Source of the DNA: Macrolepiota albuminosa | Taxonomy: Eukaryota > Basidiomycota > Agaricomycetes > Agaricales > Agaricaceae | Length of the DNA stretch: 64,000 nucleotides | Assembly: GCA_027475525.1 (NCBI GenBank) | Contig: JAMWFC010000051.1 | Span: forward strand, 2,307,205 to 2,371,204 | Direction: 5' to 3' | Part shown: one piece after another, positions 47,682 to 59,386 of the stretch | How positions within the stretch are numbered: the first letter of the stretch is position 1 | Layout: each line of letters opens with the position of its first letter | Position numbers and translations under genes: made by a program | Notes under the pieces: model-generated | Told to the model about the DNA's origin: nothing | The model's database searches: none | The model's input: only the letters and a program-made list of their open reading frames with translations

Positions 47682-49863
47682 ATGGGGCGAACAAGTATGA
47701 TTTTCTTCGATCACCGGTCTCGTAGCTTACATCGTGCCCAATAGAGTCCAAAAAGCCGTCTATACAGCTGAAATCTAGTCAGTAGTCTTCGGTTCTTCTA
47801 ACCAGTGTTGTAATTCAGACCACATAGAACTCAAGAAGGATCCGGGTATTCCTCGTCTACCTGATCTCAAAGAAAAAGTGCGGAATCATGGGAAGCAGAA
47901 GGTAGTTCCGGTGTGTTGCAGCGTCTGCGAACTAGAAACATTGCTCACTTGCGGTGATCCAGGTCTCTTCCAACCATAGTTTAGATCCAGACAGTATAAT
48001 GGCTTCAGAACCGACGTTATCAACTCTTGCCCTTCAGGCTCAAGCTGCAGAAATAGCTTCAGGGTCCTATCCTTCGAATCCATCTTCATCTACTCATCCA
48101 GCTGGTAAAACAAAGGAACAGTTGCGCAAGTACTACCTAAAGACGTTGCACAAGGTCATTGACCAGAGCGATATTATTATTCTTGTTCTCGACGCACGAG
48201 ATCCAGAGGGATGCCGAAGCCGCTTGGTTGAGGAAGAGGTCAGACGGCGAGAGATGGAAGGGAAAAAGTTGGTATTTGTACTTAATAAAATTGGTGCGTT
48301 TATCTTTCGTTCTATGGGATGGTCCTCATTGTCCGTCTAGATCTAATACCCAAGGAAAATGCACAACAGTGGCTCAAACATCTACGACATTCAACACCGA
48401 CTCTCCCATTTCTGTCTTCAACTTCATCACAACGCACAAACATTTCCTCGAGAACTGCTCCTTCTCTAGTCAAACTGCTGAAAGCATACAAACCAAAGGC
48501 AGGTAGTATCACCGTTGGTGTTGTAGGCTACCCGAACGTGGGCAAGAGTAGTTTGATCAACAGTCTGAAACGGAGCAAAGTACGTCTTAACAAAATCTTT
48601 ATGAGACTATTCAAGATGTACATGCCACCAGGTATGCGCTGTTGCAGCACAGGCAGGACATACTAAAGATTTACAATCCGTTCAACTGGAACGCGGGATG
48701 CGGATCATCGACTCACCTGGAGTTGTATTTGATGATGACTATTTCGATGATGGGAAGGGTCAAACTAAGTCCAATGTCTTGCTACGGAATGTTGTCAGGG
48801 TGGAAGATGTAGAAGACCCAATAGCCGTCGGTATGTGGGTCGTGATGTTGTTCTCCTTATTTTTCTGACACCGAGTCAGTCGAGGAAATTCTGGGACGGA
48901 CACCTGTATCAACAATACAAAAGATATACAACCTTCCAGAATGGACTTCCACCCTGGAGTTTCTGACAATGCTCGCAATGACGAGTGGCAGGCTTCTCAA
49001 GGTTCATATCATTAACTCTTTGTGAATCAGACAACGTCGAATCTAATTTTGCAGGGAGGAACTCCTGATGTCAACTCCGCCGCTCGGCATGTGCTACAGG
49101 ACTGGAACAACCAAAAAATTCCCTTTTACACTGAACCTCCTGCTATTCATCCTTCACTCATTCCTTCTGTTGGTATGTCATTCCTTTTCAGTGACCTATC
49201 CTACGTTCGATGCTGACTAACTTCAGTTCTCACAAACTCTAACTCATCGACTGCACCAGCAATTGCCCCAGGCGCTGAAACTGTCGGACAGGCTCAGATT
49301 GTCTCCTCGTTCTCAAAACCTTTTACGCTCACAGGACTGTTTGGCGCCGCAGATGCTGGAGCATTCTCAGAAGATATGCCTGTAGATGGTATTGTCGATG
49401 AAGACGGAGACGTATTCTTTGATGCAGAGGAAGCTGGCGATGCAGTAATGGCTGACGATGGGTTCACTTGGTTTTTACTGACCCCTGATAAGTTTCTGAT
49501 AGCTGATTCAGGCCGCAAATGATGAATGACACCGAGATGACCCCTACAAACTCACGGAAACGTCCTAGATCACCGTCAGCTGCTCCCGACACAGATAATG
49601 CGCCGATGGTCGGTCCGGAGACTGTTCCCTCGTACGCGACGCGGCAACCAAAACGTCAGCGTAAGACGCGGGATGTCCCTTCATATGATGCGCAGCCCGA
49701 TGAGCATGTACTCAGGAATATGGACCGCGGCAATCCACTCAGTCGGAGGAATTTAAAGAAGGAGGCGAAGCGAGCGAGGAAGGCGCATCGAACGAAGACT
49801 GACGTGGGCACGGGTGTGATGGAGGTGGATGGGGAAGGACTTGGATTCACGTTCATGGCGTAA
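47682..49863 (+). CDS. NUG1: NUG1/nucleostemin-type circularly permuted GTPase
   Basis: Nucleolar GTPase required for 60S assembly and export (yeast Nug1, fission yeast Grn1, animal GNL3). A tiny first exon MGRT leads to KSKKPS and then LKKDPGIPRLPDLKEKVRNH (the KKDPGIP signature). The GTPase motifs come in permuted order: DARDPEG (G5 side), FVLNKIDLIPKE (G4, with an intron in the Asp codon), GYPNVGKSSLINSL (G1) and IDSPGVVFDDD (G3). Then EEILGRTPVSTIQKIYNLPE, GGTPDVNSAARHVLQDWNNQ and KIPFYTEPP. The basic C-terminal tail includes RNLKKEAKRARKAHRTK and ends GEGLGFTFMA just before 49863. The exact border near 47906-48000 was not resolved. Followed in tandem by the acyltransferase gene. Confidence 0.9.
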
Positions 49864-50035
49864 TGGGATGTAAAATGGTCCATGATGAATACCAACTATA
49901 TTAGATTGGGTTGTGGATACAGTGATCGGGATTTCGGGCACTGATTTCAAGGTTAGGGTCATCACGCCATTCTTGTACTCCGTTCCGAAAAATACAAATA
50001 TACTAAGACCGCAACTCCAATTGCAAGCATTCGCG

Positions 50036-51715
50036 ATGTCTGTTGCGGTTCGACTCTTTAACATCTCGAAACCAATTCTGCGAAATGCTCCTACTCGTCT
50101 CTCTAGGGCAGCCAGGCTGCGACCGTTCTCCACAGTGTCCCCTCATTTCCCCTGTGTTGAGGCTCATGCGACTCGAGAGTCCATGCTAAAGGAAAACTCG
50201 CGTGCATCATCGCCATCGTCTAGCCAGAGTGAGTCTGGTCCTGAACCCACATATGCACGTCCAAATCCGGCGTCGTACAACGTCTACCATCACCCCCATC
50301 CGTTACCCATGACCTACTCTACACAGCCGCTCCCATCATTTGACATCGCTTACGAGACTTGGGGTACTCTTTCATCGAATCGAGACAACGTTATCCTACT
50401 CCATACCGGTCTTTCTGCCTCCTCTCATGCTGCTTCCACGTCTGCGAACCCTTCCGATGGGTGGTGGCAGAAGTTTGTCGGGCCAGGAAAGGCACTGGAC
50501 ACTAACCAGTTTTATATTATCTGTACAAACGTCCTTGGTGGTTGTTACGGTTCAACGGGTCCTTCATCCATTGATCTCAAAACCCGGCGTCCGTATGCCA
50601 CTACATTCCCTATTCTCTCCATTTTCGACATGGTTCGCGCGCAATGGTGTCTCCTGGACCACCTCAAAATTGATAAACTCTACGCCAGCGTCGGGTGCTC
50701 CATGGGCGCTATGTCGAGTCTCGCGACTGCTTGGTTACATCCGGATCGCGTTGGCAAAATTGTGAGCATCAGTGGAACGGCACGCAGTTCACCTTCAAGT
50801 GTTGCCATGCGCTTCGCACAAAGGAGTGGTATGTCATCCATTTCAAGTGATTAAGACGACATTAACTGTTCCTTAGTTCTAATGGCAGATCCTAATTGGA
50901 ATAATGGTTTCTATTATGATGCACTCCCACCTCATACCGGCATGAAACTGGCTAGACGTGCGTCTATATTGCCCTTGATAGCGGTGGTAGCGCTCAATTA
51001 ATATATAGAAATTGCTACCATCACGTACCGGTCTGGACCAGAATGGGATCAACGATTCGGTCGACAGCTCCGACCACGTCCTGCCTCTGAAGATTCCTTA
51101 AATACTCGAGTTCCCGCCCTCTGTCCAGATTTCCTCATCGAAACCTATTTAGACCATCAGGTATATTCTTTGACCACTCTCGAAGTAGGTTATCTTAATG
51201 TGGCATTTACAGGGAGAGCAATTCTGCCTGAAATATGACGCTAACTCACTCATTTACATCTCCAAAGCGATGGATCTTTTCGACATGACGCTACCTGCTC
51301 TGCAAGAGCTCAAGCTGACTCCCTCCACATCTTCAGCTTCTGACACCCACTTGCCCTCTAACTCTTCCCATTCATTCCACAAGACCTCACATTCCAAGTC
51401 TCATCCACCTCCACTTAACCCACCTCCACATCTCCTCGATTTAGCCAAAGGGCTCCAGCCTCTTGCGCACATACCGACACTTGTTCTTGGCGTACAGAGT
51501 GACATCCTATTTACAGTGGAACAACAGCGTGAGGTGGCGGATGCCCTGCGGATGGCGGGTAATGATAGTGTGAGTTACTATGAGCTCGGGGGCGTATGGG
51601 GACACGATACATTTTTGTGAGTACTGACCTTAATTTTATGGTCAAGCAGCTAATAGGTGTGTAGGATCGACGTCATTAATGTTGGCGGTGCTATCAGAGG
51701 TTTTCTCTCATGATA
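50036..51715 (+). CDS. Mitochondrial serine/homoserine O-acyltransferase (MET2/Cys2 family)
   Basis: Alpha/beta-hydrolase that activates serine or homoserine with an acyl-CoA for cysteine/methionine synthesis. The N-terminus [33 protein letters not shown] is Arg/Ser-rich without acids, a good mitochondrial presequence, which fits the Cys2 (serine O-acyltransferase) branch rather than cytosolic homoserine acetyltransferase. Domain motifs: [58 protein letters not shown], the nucleophile elbow [10 protein letters not shown], then [21 protein letters not shown] and [14 protein letters not shown] (catalytic Asp). The catalytic His lies in [10 protein letters not shown], and the protein ends AIRGFLS at TGA 51713-51715. 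A Ser/His/Pro-rich insertion (about 51330-51430) is unusual. Convergent with the zinc-finger gene. Confidence 0.88.
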
Positions 51716-51944
51716 CCTACTTTGATGTCTGACTTGGGATAGATGTCCCAGTCTAGTAATGACACTCGGCATGGAAGTTGGAATTCTCAATGGCATGGAA
51801 TGTTATCAGGATTTGACTTGGCGCAAAAACTTACCACCTAGGCCCATAAAATCGTGATAAAAGAAGTACCGAAAATATTCCCTAACACATGAGCGTATTA
51901 TAATGTAGCACAAATCAGACCATAGCAATACAGTGACGAGATGC

Positions 51945-53201
51945 TCAACGAACGCTGCCGTTCATGTGTGGAGGTGGAGGCACTACCGGTGGATATGATG
52001 GAGATGTCATCATACCTGGTGATTGCAATGGTGACATGAACTCTTCAGCTCTCGGTCTATACAACGGCAGGTCAGTCAGACAGGAGAAATTATTTCATTA
52101 CAACCACGCACCCAAACATAGTACCAAGTAGCTGATCAAGGGCAGCGTCCTTCCGATTCTGCTGCTCTTGTAACTCCGCTTTGACAAAACGCAGCTCCTC
52201 AAGGAGAGACTCATGTTGCTCGAGCGCAAAACGGTGTTTCGCCTTCATCAGGAGGTACATGACCATCGCCGGTGAACGGCCTTGGATCGTCTTTGTTTCT
52301 GAGTCATACTGTTTCTGCAGATATTCAGGAAGTACTTCAGACCCTGAGTTGTAGCCGTCATCATCATCTGGACCATCGTAGTCAGGAGAGCCTGCAAGAT
52401 GACGTGAAAGACGATGGGGGCTAGGCGATCGACGGTGGCCATTTGTATAATAAGGTGGCGGGTTCAAATCATCTGGACTTGGTTCGAACTTGAACGTGGT
52501 GAAAGTCCCGGAATAATCATTCGAAGTTCCAGGGGGTGGCGCATGAGATGTGGAGGCGTTCCCTAACCCTTGATCGTCGGCCCCTCGCTTGCGTTTTCTA
52601 TTGCCGCCACGGCCTGGTGCAGGCGGTTCGATGTTGTGCTGGAGGCGTAGATGTTTGGCAAGAGCATCAGACCGAGTGAAGGATTTGTCGCATTCTGGTT
52701 GAAGGATAATTAGGTCCACAAGGGGTTGTCGATCATACGTGCCAACCCACCAGGAAGGGTGCAATTGAAAGGTTTCTCTCCTGTGTGAGATCGTATGTGT
52801 GAAATGAGAGCAAAACGAGAGGTCTGTGTGAGGCCGCGCCGTGTACAGGTTGCCCATTCACAGGTATAATTCGATTTGTGAACACCGATGTGCTCTGGAT
52901 TGTGGAATATGAGATAAGCAATGAAACATAGAACAGGGAGCTGACCGTCATGAATGTGTGAGATTAGCGTTGGTAGATGTGTAAACACTAGGCCACAGTC
53001 GTCCCAGAGACATGTCACGCTGTCCGATTCCACGTCCTCGAGTTGAATGGTGTCCAGATCACGGGGTGATCCAGGTCGCGAGGCTGAGGGCCCAAGTCCA
53101 AGGGCATTTCCAGGGAAGAACTTGTTGTCTTCGTTGCCCGACGACTCAGAGAAAGACGGGGAATGCGACCTTGACGAGGGACTGCGTGGCGACTGAAGCA
53201 T
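51945..53201 (-). CDS. C2H2 zinc-finger protein, GLI/ZIC-like fingers
   Basis: Putative DNA-binding regulator. ATG at 53201; Ser/Pro-rich start, then finger 1 SVTCLWDDCGLVFTHLPTLI SHIH (C-x4-C), finger 2 YTCEWATCTRRGLTQTSRFA LISHIRSHTGEKPFNC and finger 3 ECDKSFTRSDALAKHLRLQH. The long loops between Cys pairs and the TGEKPF linker recall GLI/ZIC or the fission-yeast INO80 subunit Iec1; the exact role is not known. A basic GNRKRKRG segment, an acidic GPDDDDG segment and a C-terminal helix (LLEELRFVKAELQEQQNRKD) follow, then LLGTMFGPRAEEFMSPLQSP after the last intron, ending at TGA 51945-51947. Only 47 bp separate its ATG from that of divergent VPS60. Confidence 0.85.
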
Positions 53202-53248
53202 GGCCGCGTTGTTTGTCTCTGTTGCTGCGGTCGTTCATCCACTTCATC
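53202..53248. promoter_or_regulatory. 47-bp gap between divergent start codons (zinc finger / VPS60)
   Basis: Shortest divergent spacing in the window; promoters must overlap each other or extend into coding sequence. Confidence 0.5.
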
Positions 53249-54157
53249 ATGAATCGTCTCTTCGGTTCTTCAGCTCCCAAGAAATCAAAGGCCACCCTTC
53301 AAGAAGCGATTACATCCGTCAGTAGCGCAAATTGGACGTGATCTCTCGTAATGACTTCATCATAGACCGAAGACCGTATAACTTCATTGCAGGGCAAGGT
53401 CAAAAAGCTTGACGCAGAGCTCGCGCGGTATAAGGATCAATTGTCAAAGCTACGAACCGGTCCAGGAAAGGTTCATATTTGTACTATGGGGTTTTGCAAG
53501 TCAATGACGCATTCCACTGCTTAGAATGCAGTTCAGCAACGTGCTCTGAGGACAGTTCGGCAGAAAAGGCTCTACGAGGAACAAATAGCTCAGCTGACGC
53601 AGCAAACGTTCAATATGGAATCCGCGGCCATAACGACTGATAATTTGAGGAATACCATGGCCACCCTTGATGCAATGCAGACCGCTAATAAGGAGATGCG
53701 AAAGCAATACGGAAAGATTGATATTGATAAGATCGAGGTTCATGGTCTACCTATGTCGCATGGTTAGACTACTAATCATTTTTCCCAGAACATGCACTTT
53801 GAAATGGAGGAGCTAATCGAACAGGCAAATGAGATACAGGAAACGCTTGGTCGTTCCTATGCCGTTCCGGAAGAACTTGACGAGGCTGATCTTGAGGCTG
53901 GTACGTGCAGGTACTTCTTGAGACCATTCCCGAGTTCATGCTGTGAATTGTAATAGAACTTGACGCACTCACACTGGAGGAAGAAGAGGAAGGAGCTTCT
54001 TACCTCGCAGATTTGGATAAAGTACCAAACGTCATCGACGAGCCACCAGTGGAAGCTCCAGAGGTCGGTTTTTGTCCTTCGTATCTGTACCTTGTCTATT
54101 ATACTTACTCGTGTTCAGACACCTGCACGACAGGAAGCAGTCAAGACAACAGCATGA
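53249..54157 (+). CDS. VPS60: ESCRT-III protein Vps60/CHMP5
   Basis: Acts late in multivesicular-body sorting by stimulating Vps4 through Vta1. ATG at 53249: MNRLFGSSAPKKSKATLQEA, then (after an intron) KLDAELARYKDQLSKLRTGP, QRALRTVRQKRLYEEQIAQL, TQQTFNMESAAITTDNLRNT MATLDAMQTANKEMRKQYGK, NMHFEMEELIEQANEIQETL and GRSYAVPEELDEADLEAELD ALTLEEEEE. The charge pattern, basic helix 1 then acidic C-terminus, and the SYAVPEELDE.DLEAEL block are typical of CHMP5. Ends with a TGA at 54155-54157. Five to six short introns. Confidence 0.95.
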
Positions 54158-54266
54158 ACTAGAAATATCATATGACGACTAACACGATATCTCATGCACC
54201 CGTTGTATCACATACCATATGTAATTTTATCCGTGCAATGTTATATAGTACTAATGAACAGAGGGT

Positions 54267-56500
54267 CTAGCCGTATCTCCGAGGCGTATCCGAGACTGAG
54301 AACCAGTCATCCTTCCTCATTTCTTCTACTGTTGAGGTATTGACAATAGTCGACTTGCTTTGAGAATCTACGAATCATAAGTCATATACATCGCCAAGAC
54401 GTAGTATTGAATGTTCTCACAAGATTCAAATGCCTCAATGCCGTTCTCTCTGCCGATTCCACTCTCCTTCATGCCACCCCTTGTAGAAGTTCAATGTTGA
54501 CCAATTTCAATGTAGAAATCACCACCTACCAAGGGGAACTCGGGTCATTCCTATGGTGTGTATTCACCCAACATAGGCCGGTTTGAATATCTCCTGCTAC
54601 GCGATGTGCTCGGGCAAGATTCGAGGTCCAAATACCTGCGCCAAGCCCATATTTACAATCGTTTGCAAATGCGACACCTTCTTCAACATTCTGTACATAA
54701 ATAAGGATACTGACGGGATTCTTTCAAGGAACACACTGAACGGACCTTGAACCGTCGGACAACGATGACGGGACCGAACACCTCTTCCTGCCACAGTTCA
54801 TCCGTGGATTCGACATCTTCGATGATAGTCGGTGCCAAAAATGACCCACGGCCATAGTCAAAGCCATCCAAAGGAGATGCTCCAGTTAGTCTGTGGCCAC
54901 CGCACAAGACCTTGGCTTGCATCCTGCCAAGTATTCCTTCAATACGTGTTAGATGATGCTCTGAAATGACTGGACCCATAGTTGATTGAGGGTTCATTGC
55001 TATTGTCTGTTCAAATACTATGAAACATTTTTAAGAGGACAACTCACGGTTTCCTATTCTATTCCTGATGTTCTCTGTCTTCTCAACCAAAGCGGATATA
55101 AATGAGTCATAAACACCGTCCTGAATGATGATCCTTGTGCCAGACACACACGTCTGTCCTGAAGCAATAAAGGACGCAAACGCTACGCCGTTAACTGCTG
55201 ATGGAATGTCAGCATCGTCAAAAACGAGAATTGGTGCCTGTTTCTCTAAAATGAATGCGCGTTACATCAAGAAAACGAATAAGCACGCCTTTCCGCCCAG
55301 TTCTGCTGTGAAAGAAGCAACATTCGCTCCCGCTATCTGACCCACAGCACGTCCTGTTTGATTACTGGCTGTAACATCAATCTTGCGGACATAAGGGTGA
55401 CTGACAACTGCTCTGCCAACAGTGGCGCCGATCCCAGGCAATACAGTGAGGACTCCAGCAGGGACTGGGGAGCGTTGCTTTATCTATCTGGAACACAAGC
55501 AGAAGGACAACAGCTTACTTCCAGCTTGGGCTGCCATATCTGCAAATTCCAAGACTGTGATGGGTGCCAACTGTGTAGGCGAAAATTCAACACGAGGTTC
55601 TCAGCATAGAGATAGATACGTGCTTCAGATGGTTTTACAACGACAGAGTTCCCAGCTGCCAACGCAGGCGCAATCTTCTTAATGGCAATCAGAAGCGGAT
55701 GATTGAACGGCTGTAGTTTTGGTCGATACAGGATGACAAAATCAAGCACATAGTATCTCTCACAGTTATTTGTACGACCAGACCCAATGGGACGCGTTGG
55801 ACATAATTTAACAAGTTTCCCTGCGTTGGTGCTACGAAACCTTGGTACGTCCGGAGTATAGCTGCGAAATAGTCACTATATGGCTTAGTCCATGTTCCTT
55901 GCGCGATAGTTGTCGCAATGGCTTACGCACAGCCACTCAGGCAGACGGCTCAACTGTACCTTCATCTCCCGGATTGGTCGGCCTGTCTGAAGTGTTTCAA
56001 TCACAGCTAGCTCGGATATCCGCTCCTCTAGCAAGCGCGCGAGCTTCGAGAGGACTTTGGACCGATGGATAGCCGGGGCCTTAGACCATATTCCCGACTG
56101 AAATGCATCCTGTGCACCGTTGATTGCGTCTTGCACAAATCCCTCTGACACTGATGTGACTCTGTTTAACACGACATAAGTATGATCATAGTCGCTGGCT
56201 AGGCACACTACTATTCACTTGCAGAGACTTTCTCCAGTTGCAGGATTGGACACAGTGAATCTGTTTATGTAGGAAATTATTGAATTTCAGCAGCCGAAGG
56301 ACTCACTCTTGTCCTTTGTTGCCTAGTAAGGTTTGGCTATTTATTGCGAAGGGAGCATATCGAGCCTTGATGTGAAGTGACCGCTGTGATGTGGACAAGT
56401 TTATAGACTTCACACGGCAAAATTTTACAATTAAAACAGAACGAGACCATGACCTAGTCCATGAAGGCGAATTTACAGCCAATGACATGAGTAGTTGCAA
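54267..56500 (-). CDS. NAD(P)-dependent aldehyde dehydrogenase
   Basis: Oxidises aldehydes to acids. The exact 5' end is uncertain (ATG near 56500 or 56488). Order of motifs: EFTVSNPATGE, VQDAINGAQDAFQSGIWSKA, LARLLEERISELAVIETLQT GRPI, VAPTQGKLVNYVQRVPLGLV with ITPFNHPLLIAIKKIAPALA, AGNSVVVKPSE (cofactor loop). Then TELGGKAPILVFDDADIP (catalytic Glu), FIASGQTCVSGTRIIIQ (catalytic Cys), EEVFGPVIVVRRFK, ANDCKYGLGAGIW-like segment and GGMKESGIGRENGIEAFESY. After a last intron it ends DTPRRYG at TAG 54267-54269. Both catalytic residues are present. The substrate is not predictable; GMKESGIGRE suggests the broad-substrate/betaine-aldehyde type. Confidence 0.9.
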
Positions 56501-56745
56501 TTATCAATAACGAGCATGCCAGTGATAGACAGCGCGATGTCGTGACAGGGTCACAAGGGATCACATAACAGCGTCATAATACCGAGTGTTGAGAGGAACT
56601 CGAAGAACTCAACCTTGTGCACTTATGAAAAATATTCTCTGCTCATCGGCAAGGTTACTACTGATCATGATGGACTCGATCTAGGATGGATATACATTAC
56701 GGGGTAGACATAGGAGGACGAGGAGTTGTGGGCATAAAAGACCGA

Positions 56746-58128
56746 CTAAAAATGTCTGATTTGAGCGCCATTATCCATGAAATCAAACACACTCACCGAT
56801 TCAATACAAGTCCTTTCAATGCTCTAATCTCGCGTCTGAACTCTTCCTCCGCAGGGCCGATTGATGGAGAATGTCCGCTTAAGAATCCCGCTGCACTCGA
56901 TGGTGCCTGGAATGGCATGTACATCTGGGTGCTTATATAGCCAGTAAACTCTGAGAGCGCCTGTAGAGTGTGCTCGCGTGAATTATGTCTAGGCTCGGAA
57001 TTTTTGGGCAGAGAAATCATGAGCTTCTTCATTGACTTGACTACTGGAGAGGGCTCCGCAGGAGCAGGATTAAGATAAGACCAACGCGTGGGTTTCTGGT
57101 CTTCACTGCTTTCTCTTTCAGGAGTCGTACCTATAAACAGCGGAGAAGTGGAAAGCGTTTTCCACAGTAACTCCTACGTGAAGAAAAATCAGTATAAGCC
57201 TCGAGGTGGCAATGGCAGGAATTCGAACTTCATATATCTGCCCCTCCTCGGATACAAGCCATGGAATTTGACCCTCGATATAACGGAACAGTTCCTCTGT
57301 TGTCGGCTGTGACACTTCACCTTCTTTCCCTTTACTTAAACTCTGCAAACTGCATCGAAGGAGGGTAATTGGAGGGATATTGTGCATAATAGGATTCTTG
57401 TCGTCGAGTAGTTTCAGAATGTCTGCGATCGTACGACAAAGTTGGAAAGGCGGAGCCTCCTGAGATGGATCTGGCGTAGGAAGGACGGTATTTACTTCGG
57501 TTTGTGAATTCTTAAGGGACACAAGAGACTCATTGAGTTTCCGTAGCAAAGAAAGATGATGCTTTTGAAGAGACTGTCGTGCTAACGCCGTTTTTATGAT
57601 TCGAGGGAGAAAGAAACGCTGTCTCGAAACGATGAAGCACTCAACCGAACAAGAAGAAACGAACCCGTACGTAATATATGAAAATAAGAGCAGCAGACCC
57701 TCCTACAATCCAGGAGAAGATGCGAGAGAGGCCAAGCAGAAGGGTGGGAAGATTGGATGGTGGTAATTGTGGATATGCTCTTGGAGGAATCGCTGGCCTT
57801 TGTACTGGCTTGGGTCCTCTTTCAGCCCAGATACCCATGTCGACAGGAAGGAAAGACTCACAATCTCATTTATAAGGCTGTCAATCTCGTTTTCATTGAG
57901 GCCTTTTTCAAGAAGGAATTGACGTTTTGCCGCAACATCCTGGCGCATGATCTGCGGAGATTGGAGGAAGCCGCGAGCTCGAGAGAGCAACTCTGACCGG
58001 TCTGGCACAGAAGTTGTTGAGATCTCTGACCCACTAGATTCGGATTTTGTAGGTTCGGAAGGTGGGACATGCTGAGTCGACGAAGAAGGTTCTGAGGAAT
58101 CAGTGTCTGGAGCCTTTGCTTCAGTCAT
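56746..58128 (-). CDS. PEX14: Peroxisomal membrane docking protein PEX14
   Basis: Docks the import receptors Pex5/Pex7 at the peroxisome. ATG at 58128 (or 58146). After a Ser-rich start comes the conserved N-domain: RSELLSRARGFLQSPQIMRQ, DVAAKRQFLLEKGLNENEID SLINEI. A Pro-rich linker (PAIPPRAYPQLPPSNLPT) and a hydrophobic segment (FSWIVGGSAALIFIYY) follow, then a coiled coil (SLQKHHLSLLRKLNESLVSL KN). The C-terminal half has FRREIRALKGLVLNR. The frame stops at TGA 56793-56795, but that TGA lies in a perfect gtgagt donor; a 41-nt intron would give NRHF and a TAG at 56746-56748, closer to the family's usual tail. Confidence 0.88.
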
Positions 58129-58249
58129 GTTTGATGTTTTATGCAACTATTGAGCAAGACCAGGCTTTCGGTGGTCAAACTTGAAATTCACGCGGGAATG
58201 AACGAATGCCGGTCACGCCTTCGGCCACACGGCCCGCGACTTGACCTCA

Positions 58250-59386
58250 TCAGTTAAGGCTAATCCGTACAACGATTTTTCTAGATCTTTTTCGAATATT
58301 CATGACCATGAGTGTGTGATATGGAATATATATCGCATAAACATAGGCAACAATCTCTCTGGATACAACTTGACTACTTAGAACTGAGTCACTCTTATCA
58401 CGAGGCTGCGCCGCACTTGAACCTAAAGTCTCCAGTAGTGCTTGCATTGTGCTTGGACTTCTACGCGCATAACCTGCAACTCGCCGAATAAACAGATCTC
58501 TATATGGCGTATGTGTAGACTTACAGTCCTAAAAATGCTCGCATGACTTCTTCCGCCTCTTTTCTGCAATAAGATGCCCGGCCCGGCTACTATCGATTCG
58601 CCTGAAATGTATATTGCCGAGAACTGGTTGGCCAACAGTAAGCTTCCATCTTCTCTACTTAAGAGTCTAAGCCACCCAAAAGTCTGCGAGGAAAGTTCCA
58701 ATACCAAAAGACACTACACACGAACACCGCCTTTGGCAAGACGGACAACATTTTACATTACTGGAGTAGAGTACATACATTACTTTACCCCCGCTTCTTA
58801 GCCCAGCATTGTGGCTTGCCGGCGGTTAAAACCAAATTCATTCATTCATTCTACTTAAGAGTCGCAACAAACCTTCTTGGAAATCACCTGACGCTGCATA
58901 TGAGTCTAATGGAGCAGGGACCACTTCTGCGGCCTTCAGACCTTCCTTGGACACCTTTGTATGGCCAGGCAAATAATAACAACGTTCCTTACTCCTTCTA
59001 GGTATATACACGATGTTATTTTCGGGTTCAGTATGACCCTAAACTCCAGTCACAGCTCTTCGATGAAAAATGGAAAGCAGTTCGGTGGTGTTAAGGTGTG
59101 TTCTTCCTGTTGATCAATCACCGGGGATGGTGGGTCTCTCAGTGATGCCAAAAGCAAGTGCTCGCGGTGACTTTATCCTCTTCAGCCGAACCCTGAAAGA
59201 TGTTCAACTTCCCAACTGTGCTCTCTTGGCCCTTAATACCTCGCTAGAATAAGGCAATACTAACATAGTTGTGATCATTATTCAGTAAGTAGTATTATGT
59301 AATACTCAACCTTTCTTGTTTGGGGCGCAGTCATCGTCAGGCAACTCTTTTGATATCGGACCTTTCTTTTTATTTGGTTTCTTGTC
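58250..59386. other. About 1.1 kb with unresolved open frames
   Basis: A minus-strand frame (58423-58707) reads LSREDGSLLLANQFSAIYIS and GESIVAGPGILLQKR, and other minus pieces look protein-like (ERCYYLPGHTKVSKEGLKAA near 58950-59000), but there are frameshifts or stops between them. Plus-strand frames are no better. It could be a degenerate gene; also includes the VPS17 promoter. Confidence 0.3.
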
